Below are positions 47,010 to 55,967 of a DNA stretch of 64,000 nt, piece after piece. The position numbers and the translations under genes were made by a program. The notes below the pieces were generated by a model. That model searched no databases. It was not told the DNA's origin and saw nothing but the letters and a program-made list of their open reading frames with translations. Each line of letters opens with the position of its first letter. Positions within the stretch are counted from its first letter, which is position 1. Source of the stretch: Schlesneria sp. DSM 10557 (GTDB taxonomy: Bacteria > Planctomycetota > Planctomycetia > Planctomycetales > Planctomycetaceae); contig NZ_CP124747.1 of assembly GCF_041860085.1 (NCBI RefSeq), positions 992,001 to 1,056,000 on the forward strand, read 5' to 3'.

Positions 47010-48407
47010 TCAGTCACGCCGCGGATCGCGATTCGCGAACAAGTGCGCTTTCCAGTAGTGGACGGTCTTTGCAATCGCCGTGATGACGTTCTTGATTTCC
47101 CGTTTGACGGTAAACCTGGGGCCGGCGGGGAGATACAGAATATCCCCTTCGCGTCGTACCATCACGTTCTCGACGATGATCGCACGCATCAGCCAGACCG
47201 CCATCTCCTCGCTCTCGCAGATCACGCCAACCCATCCGGGACTGCGACTGGTAATCAGTGGCAGTCCCGTCACCATGCGTATCCCTCGTTCGATCTCTCG
47301 CACGACAGCTCGATATTCTTCGGGTTCTGCCAGAACTTCGGCAGCCGTGACCGCCTCCAGCAACGTTCCTCGATGTGGTGGCCCCCCCGCGAGGGCCAGA
47401 TCACAGAAACTCGTCCAGATTTCGTCCCAAGCTACGTTCCCATCACTGTCATACTTCAGGCCGGCCGTTCCCATCGAAGTTGGGGCAACGCTCTCATACT
47501 GCCCTTGATATTCCGGGGGCAACATTGAGTTCAGCTTGCGGTCCAGTTCCTCAAGCTCGCGAGCAGCTTCAGGCGTCATCTCCGGCTCGCTTACCCGGTT
47601 CTTGCCGGCAAGCAACTCAACATTCTTCAACTGTGAAACGAACTCCAGATACAACTGCAGCGACGCATCAGAACAGCCTTCCTGCTGCTTACTTGATAAC
47701 CGATCGAGCAGGCTCGGATGCACGAGTGACGGGCTGACTAAGGAGACGGAGACCCCCAACGGTCGCGCGACTTCGAGAGATTCTCTCTCAAGATCAGCGT
47801 GTGACTCCCCGTCGCCAAGCCACGTAACGATCAGCACGTGTCGGGCCTCCTCCCTTGCTGCGTGAGTGATCGCACGGGAGACGCCGGGACGAGCTTCATT
47901 CCAAAAGGCATACGTCGCACTTGGACCGGGCAGTTCGCGAGAGAGCAGGTATGCAATTCTCGGCAGATCTGCATTTGCGATCGGGTCACGAGTTCCATGT
48001 CCGACAACCACCAGTCCCGCGGTTGACGGTTCATACCCAGCCTGAACAGTCGATTCGGTGGCAATTTGTTTCAGCCAATCGGTCCACTCCAGCCATGACA
48101 AGGGTGCTGCCGCATGGAAATGGACGTCCGACACGGCCTCTCTGATGGCGAGTAACATTCGAGCAAGGCGCAGCGACTCATTGAGCCGACTCGTCCCTAA
48201 CGGCAGGACGACGATCCGACGAAGGCCTTTCTTCACGAACGACTGAACGAGCGAGATAGCCGATTCGACCGGATCGTCAAGAAAGCAGACTCCTGCAGCC
48301 TGTCCCAGGCGGGTTTCCAGGGCCGTGGCCAAACTGATGATGTCTGAACGATTCCACTGCGTCCCAAACTCGACCGGAATCACGATTGTACCGGACTTCG
48401 ACGTCAT
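47010..48407 (-). CDS. CbiX-domain chelatase-like protein with conserved C-terminal extension
   Basis: 465 residues from ATG 48407. There are two CbiX-like halves: residues 1-about 120, whose metal-site motif reads PVEFGTQW rather than GHG, and residues about 130-250 with VVVGHGTRDPIANADLPRI. CbiX proteins insert Co or Fe into sirohydrochlorin. A distinct C-terminal domain follows (about 280-465) with MLPPEYQGQYE, GTAGLKYDSDGNVAWDEIW, SFCDLALAGGPPHRGTLLE and AIIVENVMVRREGDILYLPAGP. I recall such extensions in a few bacterial CbiX-type proteins; its job is unknown. The neighbours give no cobalamin or siroheme context. Confidence 0.72.
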   Translation of the reverse strand: MTSKSGTIVIPVEFGTQWNRSDIISLATALETRLGQAAGVCFLDDPVESAISLVQSFVKKGLRRIVVLPLGTSRLNESLRLARMLLAIREAVSDVHFHAAAPLSWLEWTDWLKQIATESTVQAGYEPSTAGLVVVGHGTRDPIANADLPRIAYLLSRELPGPSATYAFWNEARPGVSRAITHAAREEARHVLIVTWLGDGESHADLERESLEVARPLGVSVSLVSPSLVHPSLLDRLSSKQQEGCSDASLQLYLEFVSQLKNVELLAGKNRVSEPEMTPEAARELEELDRKLNSMLPPEYQGQYESVAPTSMGTAGLKYDSDGNVAWDEIWTSFCDLALAGGPPHRGTLLEAVTAAEVLAEPEEYRAVVREIERGIRMVTGLPLITSRSPGWVGVICESEEMAVWLMRAIIVENVMVRREGDILYLPAGPRFTVKREIKNVITAIAKTVHYWKAHLFANRDPRRD

Positions 48408-49158
48408 ATCGCTTCGCCTCAAGATACGAGCCTGAATCAGAAATCGGCAACAATTGCAGCACTTCCAGCCGTGCTGATGTCGTCATCGATTGCTCAAGAT
48501 GAAATAGGAAAATGGTCTCAGACACCGGTTTTCCATGCCTGGTTTGTACGGGAAGGAGTGACCCTTGAAAAGCGATTGCATTTCTGATCGGGCCGCTCAC
48601 CCCTCGCTGCGGACTGCAAAGGCAACGTTTATTGAACGCCCTCCACCCCATCTCGTAAACCGCCAACGTGCCAGCGCGTTTAAAACTGATCCACTATTCA
48701 CGGACTTATGGAGCTTTCACAGCAAGGAGTATCAAGTTTGCGTCAGTAAACGTCGAAGTTGATGATTCCGGTGACTCTACCGGATATTTCGTTTGTAACG
48801 TCCCTGACAGTACCGTCGGAGAAAGATGTCGGAAACGGCCGCCTGAACAAAAGAATCGCTCATCTCAATGTTCGCTCGCCGCAGCGGAGCTTCCGTCGCC
48901 AGTTCAGGCTACCGGGAGGCCCTTCGTTCGCGGGAAGCGAGCGTTGCCGGTGCTCGGCGAAACCAGTCATGTCAATTTGTGCTCATGCTTGTTTCCCAAG
49001 TCGTTCAGGTGACTGGACAAAGAGATCCCGCAAGTTCTTTTCATGGTCCACCGGTGCTGCTTCCAGCATGGTCGCACCGTGACACATGAGAATCCTGGCC
49101 AATCCCTTGCCGCTTCTGACTGTATTATGGCACTGTTTTCGATGAGAGGTGTATCTCA
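48408..49158. other. Divergent intergenic region, no gene seen
   Basis: About 750 bases between the CbiX gene and the porin gene. Small frames lack ribosome sites or family features. It should contain both promoters; none is clear. Confidence 0.5.
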
Positions 49159-50556
49159 ATGAAGTACCTGATCATGGGGGTGCTCACCGCATCCTGGTTG
49201 GGATTCTGGACCGAAGTCGCTTCAGCTCAGCGAACTTCCGATCGTGCCGTGCGGCGAGCCTCTGCCATCGACGAATCTGCTGACAGCGACGATCCTTCCG
49301 TTTTCAATAACCTCCCTGAACCGGCACTTCCCCCGGGTTCGCTGAATGATGTTCCCTCAGGAACTGATCCCGGGGTTCCGCCGACGTTCTTTGAACTGAG
49401 TACCGATGCGGCCCCGCCATCCACTCGGTTTGGAGCGTATGGTGATACCTACGACGATCCTCGAGGATTCAAGTATTCCTGGAATCCCGACCAATGGGCC
49501 AAAGTGGGTGCGGCACTCCGTGCCTCATTTAACTCGCAAACTCGTCCCTCGCCGAATGACCTCGGCAGCTATTTCACGCTGAACAATATGCGACTGCTGA
49601 CAAGTGGTCAGGTCACAAAATATGTCGGGTTCGAACTCAACTCGGATATCAATCTTTCGGAAACGGTCACTCCACAGGCACTGACCGTCCCGACCTCCTT
49701 CAGCCTGCTGGATGCCATCCTCAAACTGGAGACGAGCGACTACTTCAACGTCTGGCTGGGACAATTCCTTCCGCCATCTGACCGCTCAAACATCGACGGA
49801 CCTTTCTTCGTGAACGGCTGGGATGTTCCTTTCGTCTCCAACTATCCGCAGATCATCGATGGTCGTCAGATGGGGGGTGCCTACTGGGGCACCTGGCAAG
49901 GGGGAAAGATCAAGTGGAGCGTCGGTGCCTTCAACGGAACCGGTGCATCCCTGCTGTCGCCGTACACAAACCCTCCTGACAGCCCCCCCAATCCCAGCGG
50001 AAATATCCAGTTCGATGCCCGCGTCACCGTTAACTTTCTCGACCCTGAACCCGGCTACTACCACCAAAGCTCCTACTACGGCAAAAAAGACATTCTCGCC
50101 CTGGGTTTCGCCGTCCAGACTCAACGTCACGCACTGGGAACCGCCGAGGACCCGCGCAACTTCACGGGTGTCAGCCTCGACGCTCTTTTCGAAACGACAC
50201 TGGCCAACGATGGCGTGATCACCGTCGAAGGGGCGGTCTATCGTTATGACAATCAAGATCTTCCCACCAGCGGTCAGCAGGGGGATTGTGGTTTCATTTA
50301 CGTCGGCTACATCATCCCGCAAGACCTGTCAGTCGGCCCCGTCCGAGGACGATTGCGACCCTTCACCCGCTATCAGCAATACAACCACGACTTCGAAGAA
50401 GCCTCCACGGGACTTTACTCCCGCGCACTGGATCTCGGTGTCGAATACGTCATCAACGGTCCCAATGCGCGAATCCTTGCTCTGTGGAGTGATCGCGGCG
50501 TCGTCAATAGCCCCTCAGTCCAGGTCTTCACCCTCGGAGCCTCCATGGTCTTCTGA
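49159..50556 (+). CDS. OprO/OprP-like outer-membrane porin
   Basis: 465 residues. Signal peptide MKYLIMGVLTASWLGFWTEVASA. A Ser/Pro-rich spacer (about residues 25-95) precedes a beta-barrel rich in alternating aromatic/hydrophobic strands, as in phosphate-selective porins: FELNSDINLSE, LETSDYFNVWLGQFLPPSDRSN, MGGAYWGTWQGGKIKWSVG and a C-terminus ending in VFTLGASMVF, a terminal-Phe strand typical of outer-membrane barrels. The substrate may be phosphate or pyrophosphate but this is not shown. It supports an outer-membrane-like layer in the host. Confidence 0.85.
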   Translation: MKYLIMGVLTASWLGFWTEVASAQRTSDRAVRRASAIDESADSDDPSVFNNLPEPALPPGSLNDVPSGTDPGVPPTFFELSTDAAPPSTRFGAYGDTYDDPRGFKYSWNPDQWAKVGAALRASFNSQTRPSPNDLGSYFTLNNMRLLTSGQVTKYVGFELNSDINLSETVTPQALTVPTSFSLLDAILKLETSDYFNVWLGQFLPPSDRSNIDGPFFVNGWDVPFVSNYPQIIDGRQMGGAYWGTWQGGKIKWSVGAFNGTGASLLSPYTNPPDSPPNPSGNIQFDARVTVNFLDPEPGYYHQSSYYGKKDILALGFAVQTQRHALGTAEDPRNFTGVSLDALFETTLANDGVITVEGAVYRYDNQDLPTSGQQGDCGFIYVGYIIPQDLSVGPVRGRLRPFTRYQQYNHDFEEASTGLYSRALDLGVEYVINGPNARILALWSDRGVVNSPSVQVFTLGASMVF

Positions 50557-50853
50557 GGGAATTCCGTCTTCCCTTTCCCATCGTCTCGCTCACCAAAAAC
50601 CGCTGTACGGAGAAGACATCCTTTGTTCGCGCGTGCATCGCGCTACACACTGATGCCGGGTGCTTCAAGGTCGACTCAGCAGAGCAGGGGACGGGGGGAC
50701 GGTTGGAACGACTGGTCTCGCGGGGTCCCCCCCGAAAATCAAACGCCCCCACTCCACGTAAAAGACTGTGAGTTATCGGGACCCGACAGCAGAGCGGATC
50801 GAATCCTCGCGGATTCTGTCTCGCACGGTGCCACAGTCAGCGTTGAATTTCTC

Positions 50854-52005
50854 TTACCGTCGTGCCACCTGGAGCACGACCTTCACCCGGATTTGTGAGC
50901 TGCCACGTAACAGTAGAATCGAAACTTCGTCGCCGGGCTTTTTTCCATCCAGTGCCTTCGCCATATCGTTGGCACTCCGAATCGGCCGCCCCGCAACCTC
51001 GATGATGATATCACCGAGATAGATCGTCCCGTCAACATCCCGGTACGTCCCCTGAATCCCCGCCGCCTCAGCACCCGTTCCTTCGAAAACACGTTCCACC
51101 AGCGCCCCTTGCGCAACTCCCAGCCGGCGCGAGATCAAATCGTCGAATACTTTGAATCCGGGCACACCCTGCTCGATTCGTCCCGACTTGATCAGTTGAG
51201 GCACCACCTGGTTCACAATATCCACCGGGACAGCAAACCCGATTCCCGAGAACGCCCCCGACTCGCTCACAATCATCGTGTTGACCCCGATCAGGCGACC
51301 GGCACTGTCGAGCAACGGTCCGCCCGAATTCCCCGGATTGATCGCTGCGTCGGTTTGAATGACCCCTTCGATCGATCGTCCATTCATCGACTTGATCTCG
51401 CGTCCCAGACCGCTGATGACGCCTGTCGTCAGTGTCTGATCCAGTCCGAACGGGCTGCCGATCGCAAATACTTTCTGACCCACCTGGAGAGTGGCTGACT
51501 CACCAATCGCAACTTTCTTGAGCCGTCCCGGCGGCGTGTCAATCTTCAGTACCGCGATGTCCTTGTCCATTTCGTAACCGACGAGCGATGCTGTCCAGCT
51601 GCTGTTGTCCGCCAGCATCACCTTGGCCGCTCGTGCATTTTTGACAACGTGGTAGTTAGTCACGACATGCCCCGCGTCATCATAGATAAACCCCGTTCCG
51701 GTCCCTTCCGGAACTTCCAGGGCTCGGAAATTCAGGCTGTCACGGCGAATCGACAACGTCGTAATGTGGACAACACTCGGTGACGCTTCCCGAAAGATTT
51801 CGATGGTCGACTTTTCGTCGTCGGAGAGGTCTCCTCGTGGAGTAATCGGCCGAGACTCGCGAGCAGCGCGCCCCCCAAAACCGGGCAGGTAACCCGCGTT
51901 CTGCAGCATCATTCCGGCGACCGCAAGCAGCAGAACGGAGACGAGCCACGCAGGAACAGTAGGCTGTTCGGGTGGAGCCCCCCCGGAATTCAACCGGTCA
52001 CTCAT
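50854..52005 (-). CDS. HtrA/DegP-family serine protease, one PDZ domain
   Basis: 383 residues. One membrane segment (about residues 20-40) anchors it. The protease domain has the full triad: His in VVTNYHVVKNA, Asp in DKDIAVLKID and Ser in INPGNSGGPLLDSAGRLIGVNT. One PDZ domain follows (GIQGTYRDVDGTIYLGDIIIEVAGRPI). DegS-like plan. It contrasts with the dead HtrA copy at 18083-20173 in this same window. Convergent with the porin gene, about 300 bases apart. Confidence 0.93.
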   Translation of the reverse strand: MSDRLNSGGAPPEQPTVPAWLVSVLLLAVAGMMLQNAGYLPGFGGRAARESRPITPRGDLSDDEKSTIEIFREASPSVVHITTLSIRRDSLNFRALEVPEGTGTGFIYDDAGHVVTNYHVVKNARAAKVMLADNSSWTASLVGYEMDKDIAVLKIDTPPGRLKKVAIGESATLQVGQKVFAIGSPFGLDQTLTTGVISGLGREIKSMNGRSIEGVIQTDAAINPGNSGGPLLDSAGRLIGVNTMIVSESGAFSGIGFAVPVDIVNQVVPQLIKSGRIEQGVPGFKVFDDLISRRLGVAQGALVERVFEGTGAEAAGIQGTYRDVDGTIYLGDIIIEVAGRPIRSANDMAKALDGKKPGDEVSILLLRGSSQIRVKVVLQVARR

Positions 52006-52266
52006 TCTTCATTTCCTTGATCCTCGATCCTTCTCGATGCGACTCACCCTCCGACTCGGGAGGAACAGCGGGGAATAATTTCTCATCGCCGGTGGCAGCA
52101 CCAGAATACGCCATTTCAGGTAATCTTGCTTCCCAGCCACATTGCTGAGGCCACGCCACGCACGAATGAGACGGCCTTCATCCGCCCATCACGGTTCGGG
52201 GAGTCGTGATTAACTGACCGGGACATTTCTCATCGTGACACTTCATCGCAATTGCACCGGCAGGCA

Positions 52267-53373
52267 CTACCATCGTTCAACCGGCCCCGACGGGACAGGG
52301 ATCACCAGTTCCGGCAAGACCCCCGTACGAGTCCCTCGGGTAGGGCCGGAGGCTGCAATCTCCCGCACCGCCGCCACGAACTCATCCCGCGTCCGCGCGG
52401 TCTGCATCAGATTCCTCAGGGACGCACGCACGCACATCGCTTTCAGATACCAGTGAGCCATCTTGCGGAACGAAACGATCGCACGCTCAGTCCCGCGCTG
52501 CTGTTCCAGATAGCCGAACTGACGTAGTAACAGTTCCAGACGGTCCTCAAAATGCCCCGGAGGCGCATAGCTTCCCGTTGTTTCCCACTCCACAAACTGC
52601 CGGAAAATCCAGGGGTTTGCCAATGCTCCCCGTCCCATCGAAATCCCGTGACAGCCCGTCTCCCGAAACATTCGCTCGCCGTCGGCGATGGAGCGGATGT
52701 CTCCGTTTCCAATTACCGGAATCCGCTCCACCGCTTCGACCACTTTCCGAATTCCACTCAGATCAACGGTCCCGCTGAACCCCTGCTCACGAGTGCGGCC
52801 GTGAATAGCAACCGCAGCGATCCCGACTTGTTCAAACTCGCGTGCGAACTGAGGAGCCGTCAATTGAGTGCTGTCCCACCCCAGCCGCATCTTCACGGTG
52901 ACAGGAATCTTCACCGCTTCCACAACCGTCCGAACCAGGTCGAGCGTACTGTCAATCCGGCACATCATGCTCGCCCCCGCTCCTCCTTTGGTAATTCGCT
53001 GAACGGGACAACCCATGTTGATGTCGATCGAATGCACCCCGCGCGCCTCTAGAAACTGCGAAGCATCCCGCATCACGATCGGATCGCTACCGAAAATCTG
53101 AACAGCAAAGGGACTATCCTCGGGACAGGTCTCAATCAGATGCAGAGTCTTCCCGCTCCCATCCAGCAGCCCGCGCGCATTCACCAGATCGGTCGTCGCC
53201 AACCCCACGCCCCCAATCTCACGGACAATCCGGCGAAACGGCAGGTTCGTGTACCCCGCCAAGGGCGAAAGCAGGTATCGGGACGACAGGGTGAGCGGCC
53301 CGTAACTGAGAGGAGGCAGCTTCGCAAGTCGTTGTCGGGCATCAGCATCTTGAATATCAGCAGGCATCAGCAT
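52267..53373 (-). CDS. dusB: tRNA-dihydrouridine synthase
   Basis: 368 residues from ATG 53373 (ATG 53367 is possible). Dus enzymes use FMN to reduce uridines in tRNA. SPLAGYTNLPFRRIVREIGG opens the TIM barrel, INMGCPVQRITKGGAGASMM has the catalytic Cys, HGRTREQGFSGTVDLSGI and VIGNGDI bind FMN. The closest fit is DusB, but DusA and DusC share the plan. Start chosen by the proximity of Pro-rich LSPLAGYTNLP. The next feature downstream on the minus strand is the HtrA gene. Confidence 0.9.
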   Translation of the reverse strand: MLMPADIQDADARQRLAKLPPLSYGPLTLSSRYLLSPLAGYTNLPFRRIVREIGGVGLATTDLVNARGLLDGSGKTLHLIETCPEDSPFAVQIFGSDPIVMRDASQFLEARGVHSIDINMGCPVQRITKGGAGASMMCRIDSTLDLVRTVVEAVKIPVTVKMRLGWDSTQLTAPQFAREFEQVGIAAVAIHGRTREQGFSGTVDLSGIRKVVEAVERIPVIGNGDIRSIADGERMFRETGCHGISMGRGALANPWIFRQFVEWETTGSYAPPGHFEDRLELLLRQFGYLEQQRGTERAIVSFRKMAHWYLKAMCVRASLRNLMQTARTRDEFVAAVREIAASGPTRGTRTGVLPELVIPVPSGPVERW

Positions 53374-53542
53374 CTGTCTGGAAAAGCAAAGGAAAATTCG
53401 TCAAGCAGGTGACAACCGGCTCCCGGCAACAGGGAGAGGAGCCGAACGGATGTTAACGCCCCAGCACCGGAACAACCAACGATTCGCTTGCCGACATTCC
53501 AAGCCCAAAATATACTCAGAACCGTATCGACCAGCACAAAAA

Positions 53543-53617
53543 CGGGATGTAGCTCAGCTTGGCTAGAGCGCTACGTTCGGGACGTAGAGGCCGCAGGTTC
53601 AAATCCTGTCATCCCGA
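53543..53617 (+). tRNA. tRNA-Pro, anticodon CGG
   Basis: A 75-base cloverleaf. CGGGATG pairs with CATCCCG, the D stem is GCTC/GAGC, anticodon stem CTACG/CGTAG encloses loop TTCGGGA with anticodon CGG, the T arm is GCAGG-TTCAAAT-CCTGT, discriminator A. CCA is not encoded. Confidence 0.93.
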
Positions 53618-53651
53618 TTTTTTTGGCCCTTAGGCCACAAAAATAGAGAGT

Positions 53652-53750
53652 AGATGGGAGAAAGTAGAGAGTAGAAAAGACCAAGATCGGAGTGGCTTCG
53701 CTTTGCGAACGAGGTACTTTTCCAGCTCGGTGGACTACTTTCTCCCATCT
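53652..53750. repeat. 16-bp inverted repeat beside tRNA-Pro
   Basis: AGATGGGAGAAAGTAG (53652-53667) and CTACTTTCTCCCATCT (53735-53750) are perfect inverted copies 67 bases apart. Further GAGAGTAG units flank them. They stand between tRNA-Pro and the four-helix-bundle gene. Confidence 0.7.
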
Positions 53751-53837
53751 GCTCGGTCTACTTTCTACTCACTACTCTCTTGGCTGTTTGGCATTCTTCC
53801 GCAGCATCCAGCAAATTCTCCTTGTCAGGGGACCTTC

Positions 53838-54200
53838 ATGACCTTTGCTTTCGAGAAGCTGCTGGTCTACCAGAAGTCCGTCGACTTCGCGGACTCCGTT
53901 TGCGTCGTTACGGAACAGTTTCAACGCGGCTACGGTTTCCTCGTCGATCAACTCAACCGAGCCGCGTTATCGATTTCATCCAACATCGCCGAAGGGAACG
54001 GCCGCTTTACCAAAGCGGATCGCAAACATTTTTTCGGCATCGCACGAGGCTCCGTCCAAGAATGTGTCCCTCAACTTGAGCTCGCCAAACGTCGAGGTCT
54101 GATCGACGAGTCCAAACATGCCGAACTCAAGTCTCAGCTTGAGGAGATTTCTCGCATGCTATCGGGTTTGATCAACGGTCTTGAAAACCGAGAGACATAG
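53838..54200 (+). CDS. Four-helix-bundle protein (23S rRNA intervening sequence family)
   Basis: 120 residues, standard size, from ATG 53838 with AGGGG upstream. EKLLVYQKSVDFADSV starts helix 1; ISSNIAEGNGR is the family signature between helices 2 and 3; LELAKRRGLIDES precedes helix 4. The family is named for proteins encoded in 23S rRNA intervening sequences; many members are free-standing and of unknown function. Its place next to a tRNA and inverted repeats suggests it moves as a small cassette. Confidence 0.85.
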   Translation: MTFAFEKLLVYQKSVDFADSVCVVTEQFQRGYGFLVDQLNRAALSISSNIAEGNGRFTKADRKHFFGIARGSVQECVPQLELAKRRGLIDESKHAELKSQLEEISRMLSGLINGLENRET

Positions 54201-54967
54201 AAACTCAGCTTGCACGCCATCCCAGAAAAGGTCCAATAGCCGTCCTGTCATTCCGACATCAAAGCCGGGGATTCTCGAGGGGACGGCCTCTTTGCCCAGT
54301 CTCAATCGACTGAGTTCGTCTTTCTGTCCAACTTCCCCTCTGTCGTCTTTCATTGGAAGAGATCGATCGGTCCCGGGTCTTCGTCTACCTTCCGTCGAGG
54401 CCTCCTCAGTGTCTCAGCGCGGCCTCAGCTCGAGACATTCGCCGCTGTCCAAACGAGCACGCCTCGTCGTCCTGGGGCTCTGGTGAAAAGGGGGGACTGA
54501 CTCTCCATCGGTTTCGAAATCAACCGGAAAACGCATGGAACCAGGCGCCAGCCCACTTCATTCCAATTGCATTGAGTTGGCCACCCCGATCAAAGAGGCG
54601 AAGTGAACACTTCCTGTTGTGGATCTACATTAAATCACCTGGCCAGCTGGCCAGCCCCTCTCAAAAGCACATAACTCGGAATCCTTGCAGCACATGGGAC
54701 TGGCCACCGGCTGGCCAGGGGCTGGCCAACTTGGCCAGCCCGTTTCCCGCTTCTCTCCCCGGTATCAACATCTTGATCTTTCCTCCTTCACCGTTTTGAC
54801 AGCGACTTCTTCAACACAGCAAGTCTTAGCGGAGGGCAGTACAACTGCGCATCGAAGCCTCCCTCAAGACTGGGCGACGTCAAACGATTTTCGGAAGACT
54901 CTGTTCTAGCTTACGTACCAAAGACTCAGGCACAGGAACAGCGCAGCCTTCCAATCGATTAGAACTT
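54201..54967. other. Non-coding stretch with TGGCCA cluster
   Basis: About 770 bases with no gene I can support. The palindrome TGGCCA occurs six times in 54640-54737. Plus-strand frame 54353-54799 is not protein-like. Confidence 0.5.
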
Positions 54968-55372
54968 AGTTTTCCTGCGTCAGCGGCAGGAAGCCTTTGT
55001 CGCTGCGACGGGCTCGAGTACGGTGGGCGACGGGACCAGTCTTGCCGTTCCACTCGTCGAGCGGTTATGGGGCCAGAAATCGATCGGCGGTCGATCGATG
55101 CTTCGTTGCCGTGTTGTTGGTCTTTGTGGCGGAGTTGCGGATTTGATCTCTTTTCGCTGCAGGACCATTGCCGGGGTTGGCGATCTCTGGGAGTTCTGGT
55201 TCAGACTGCTGAGCTGACGCCGACGTTGGACTGAAGTGGAGTCTGGGGTCTCCAGTCGATCCGCCATCGCCGCGCGAATCGGTTCAGATCGATGTCCGCA
55301 GCACAAGCGACGAGGGCGGCTTCATCGAGAAGTCCCACTGCCCGAAATCGGCTTTTGCCAGCATCGGCAGCG
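54968..55372 (-). pseudogene. Degenerate Y1/REP-type transposase fragment (copy 1)
   Basis: Three reading frames must be joined. The minus strand first reads RFRAVGLLDEAALVACAADIDLN, then a one-base deletion near 55282 shifts into IRAAMADRLETPDSTSV. A further shift restores GKTGPVAHRTRARRSDKGFL near 55000, after which homology stops. The phrases LLDEAALVAC.A.IDLNPIRA.MA and TSIQRR are those of the C-terminal half of IS200-like/RAYT transposases. The N-terminal HUH and catalytic tyrosine region is gone. The same family recurs at 62604-63335. Confidence 0.7.
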
Positions 55373-55512
55373 CTGTTGATGCTCGTGGTGGGCACGCATC
55401 CCCACAGTCTGACACAACAGCCGCAACTACCCGCCATTATCGCACCAACACAGGTCCATGGTTGCTCGGAGCTGCTTTTGACAAAATCGGTGACCGTCGC
55501 GCGAAAAACTGT

Positions 55513-55540
55513 TTGACAGTTCGGAACATTCCGATATATT
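55513..55540 (+). promoter_or_regulatory. Promoter with ArsR-type operator for the sulfur operon
   Basis: -35 TTGACA (55513-55518, perfect), 16-base spacer, -10 TATATT (55535-55540). The spacer is occupied by an inverted repeat TCGGAA-CA-TTCCGA (55521-55534). A repressor bound there would block the polymerase, the classic ArsR autoregulation arrangement. The predicted leader is only about 20 bases. Confidence 0.75.
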
Positions 55541-55567
55541 TAACCAACACAAGTGAGGAACAGACCC

Positions 55568-55885
55568 ATGGCAAATGCTGAACCACGACTGACCGAACTG
55601 GACGCGCTCGGGGAAGCGGCGGAGTGTCTTCGGGTGCTGGCCCATCCACATCGATTGCGGATGATCCAGATGCTCTTGTCGGGAAACTACACCGTCGGCG
55701 AATTGGCCGAAAGCTGTGATTTGCCTACGGCCATGGCGTCTGAGCACTTACGACTGATGCAGCGGTGCGGCTTCCTGGACAGCCAGAAAGATGGACGGAA
55801 AGTCTTCTACCGGGTCGTGGAACCGCATTTGAAGAATATCATGACGTGCATTGTGGAGCGTTTCGACAAAGCCGTCGCCAGCTAA
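55568..55885 (+). CDS. ArsR/SmtB-family repressor of the sulfur operon
   Basis: 105 residues from ATG 55568 with GAGGA nine bases upstream. Winged helix-turn-helix: LRVLAHPHRLRMIQML, YTVGELAESCDLPTAMASEHLRLM and the wing GRKVFYRV. Four cysteines: Cys20, Cys50, Cys67, Cys94. The SqrR/BigR persulfide sensors use a Cys in the RLxILC segment and one near the C-terminus; here the first position is Gln34, so Cys20 (alpha 1) with Cys94 (alpha 5) is a candidate alternative pair. Being first in a sulfide/persulfide operon and behind an operator, it likely senses persulfide, but metal or arsenite sensing is not excluded. Confidence 0.87.
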   Translation: MANAEPRLTELDALGEAAECLRVLAHPHRLRMIQMLLSGNYTVGELAESCDLPTAMASEHLRLMQRCGFLDSQKDGRKVFYRVVEPHLKNIMTCIVERFDKAVAS

Positions 55886-55967
55886 CCGCCTCTTTTTTTC
55901 GCCATTCATGTCGTTTGTTTCCGATATCTCGATCTTTTGAAATCAACCTTACCAGAAGGAACCTATC

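Noticed and set aside
54353-54799. 148-codon plus-strand frame
   Set aside because: Ser/Pro/Arg-rich, no ribosome site, and spans the TGGCCA cluster.
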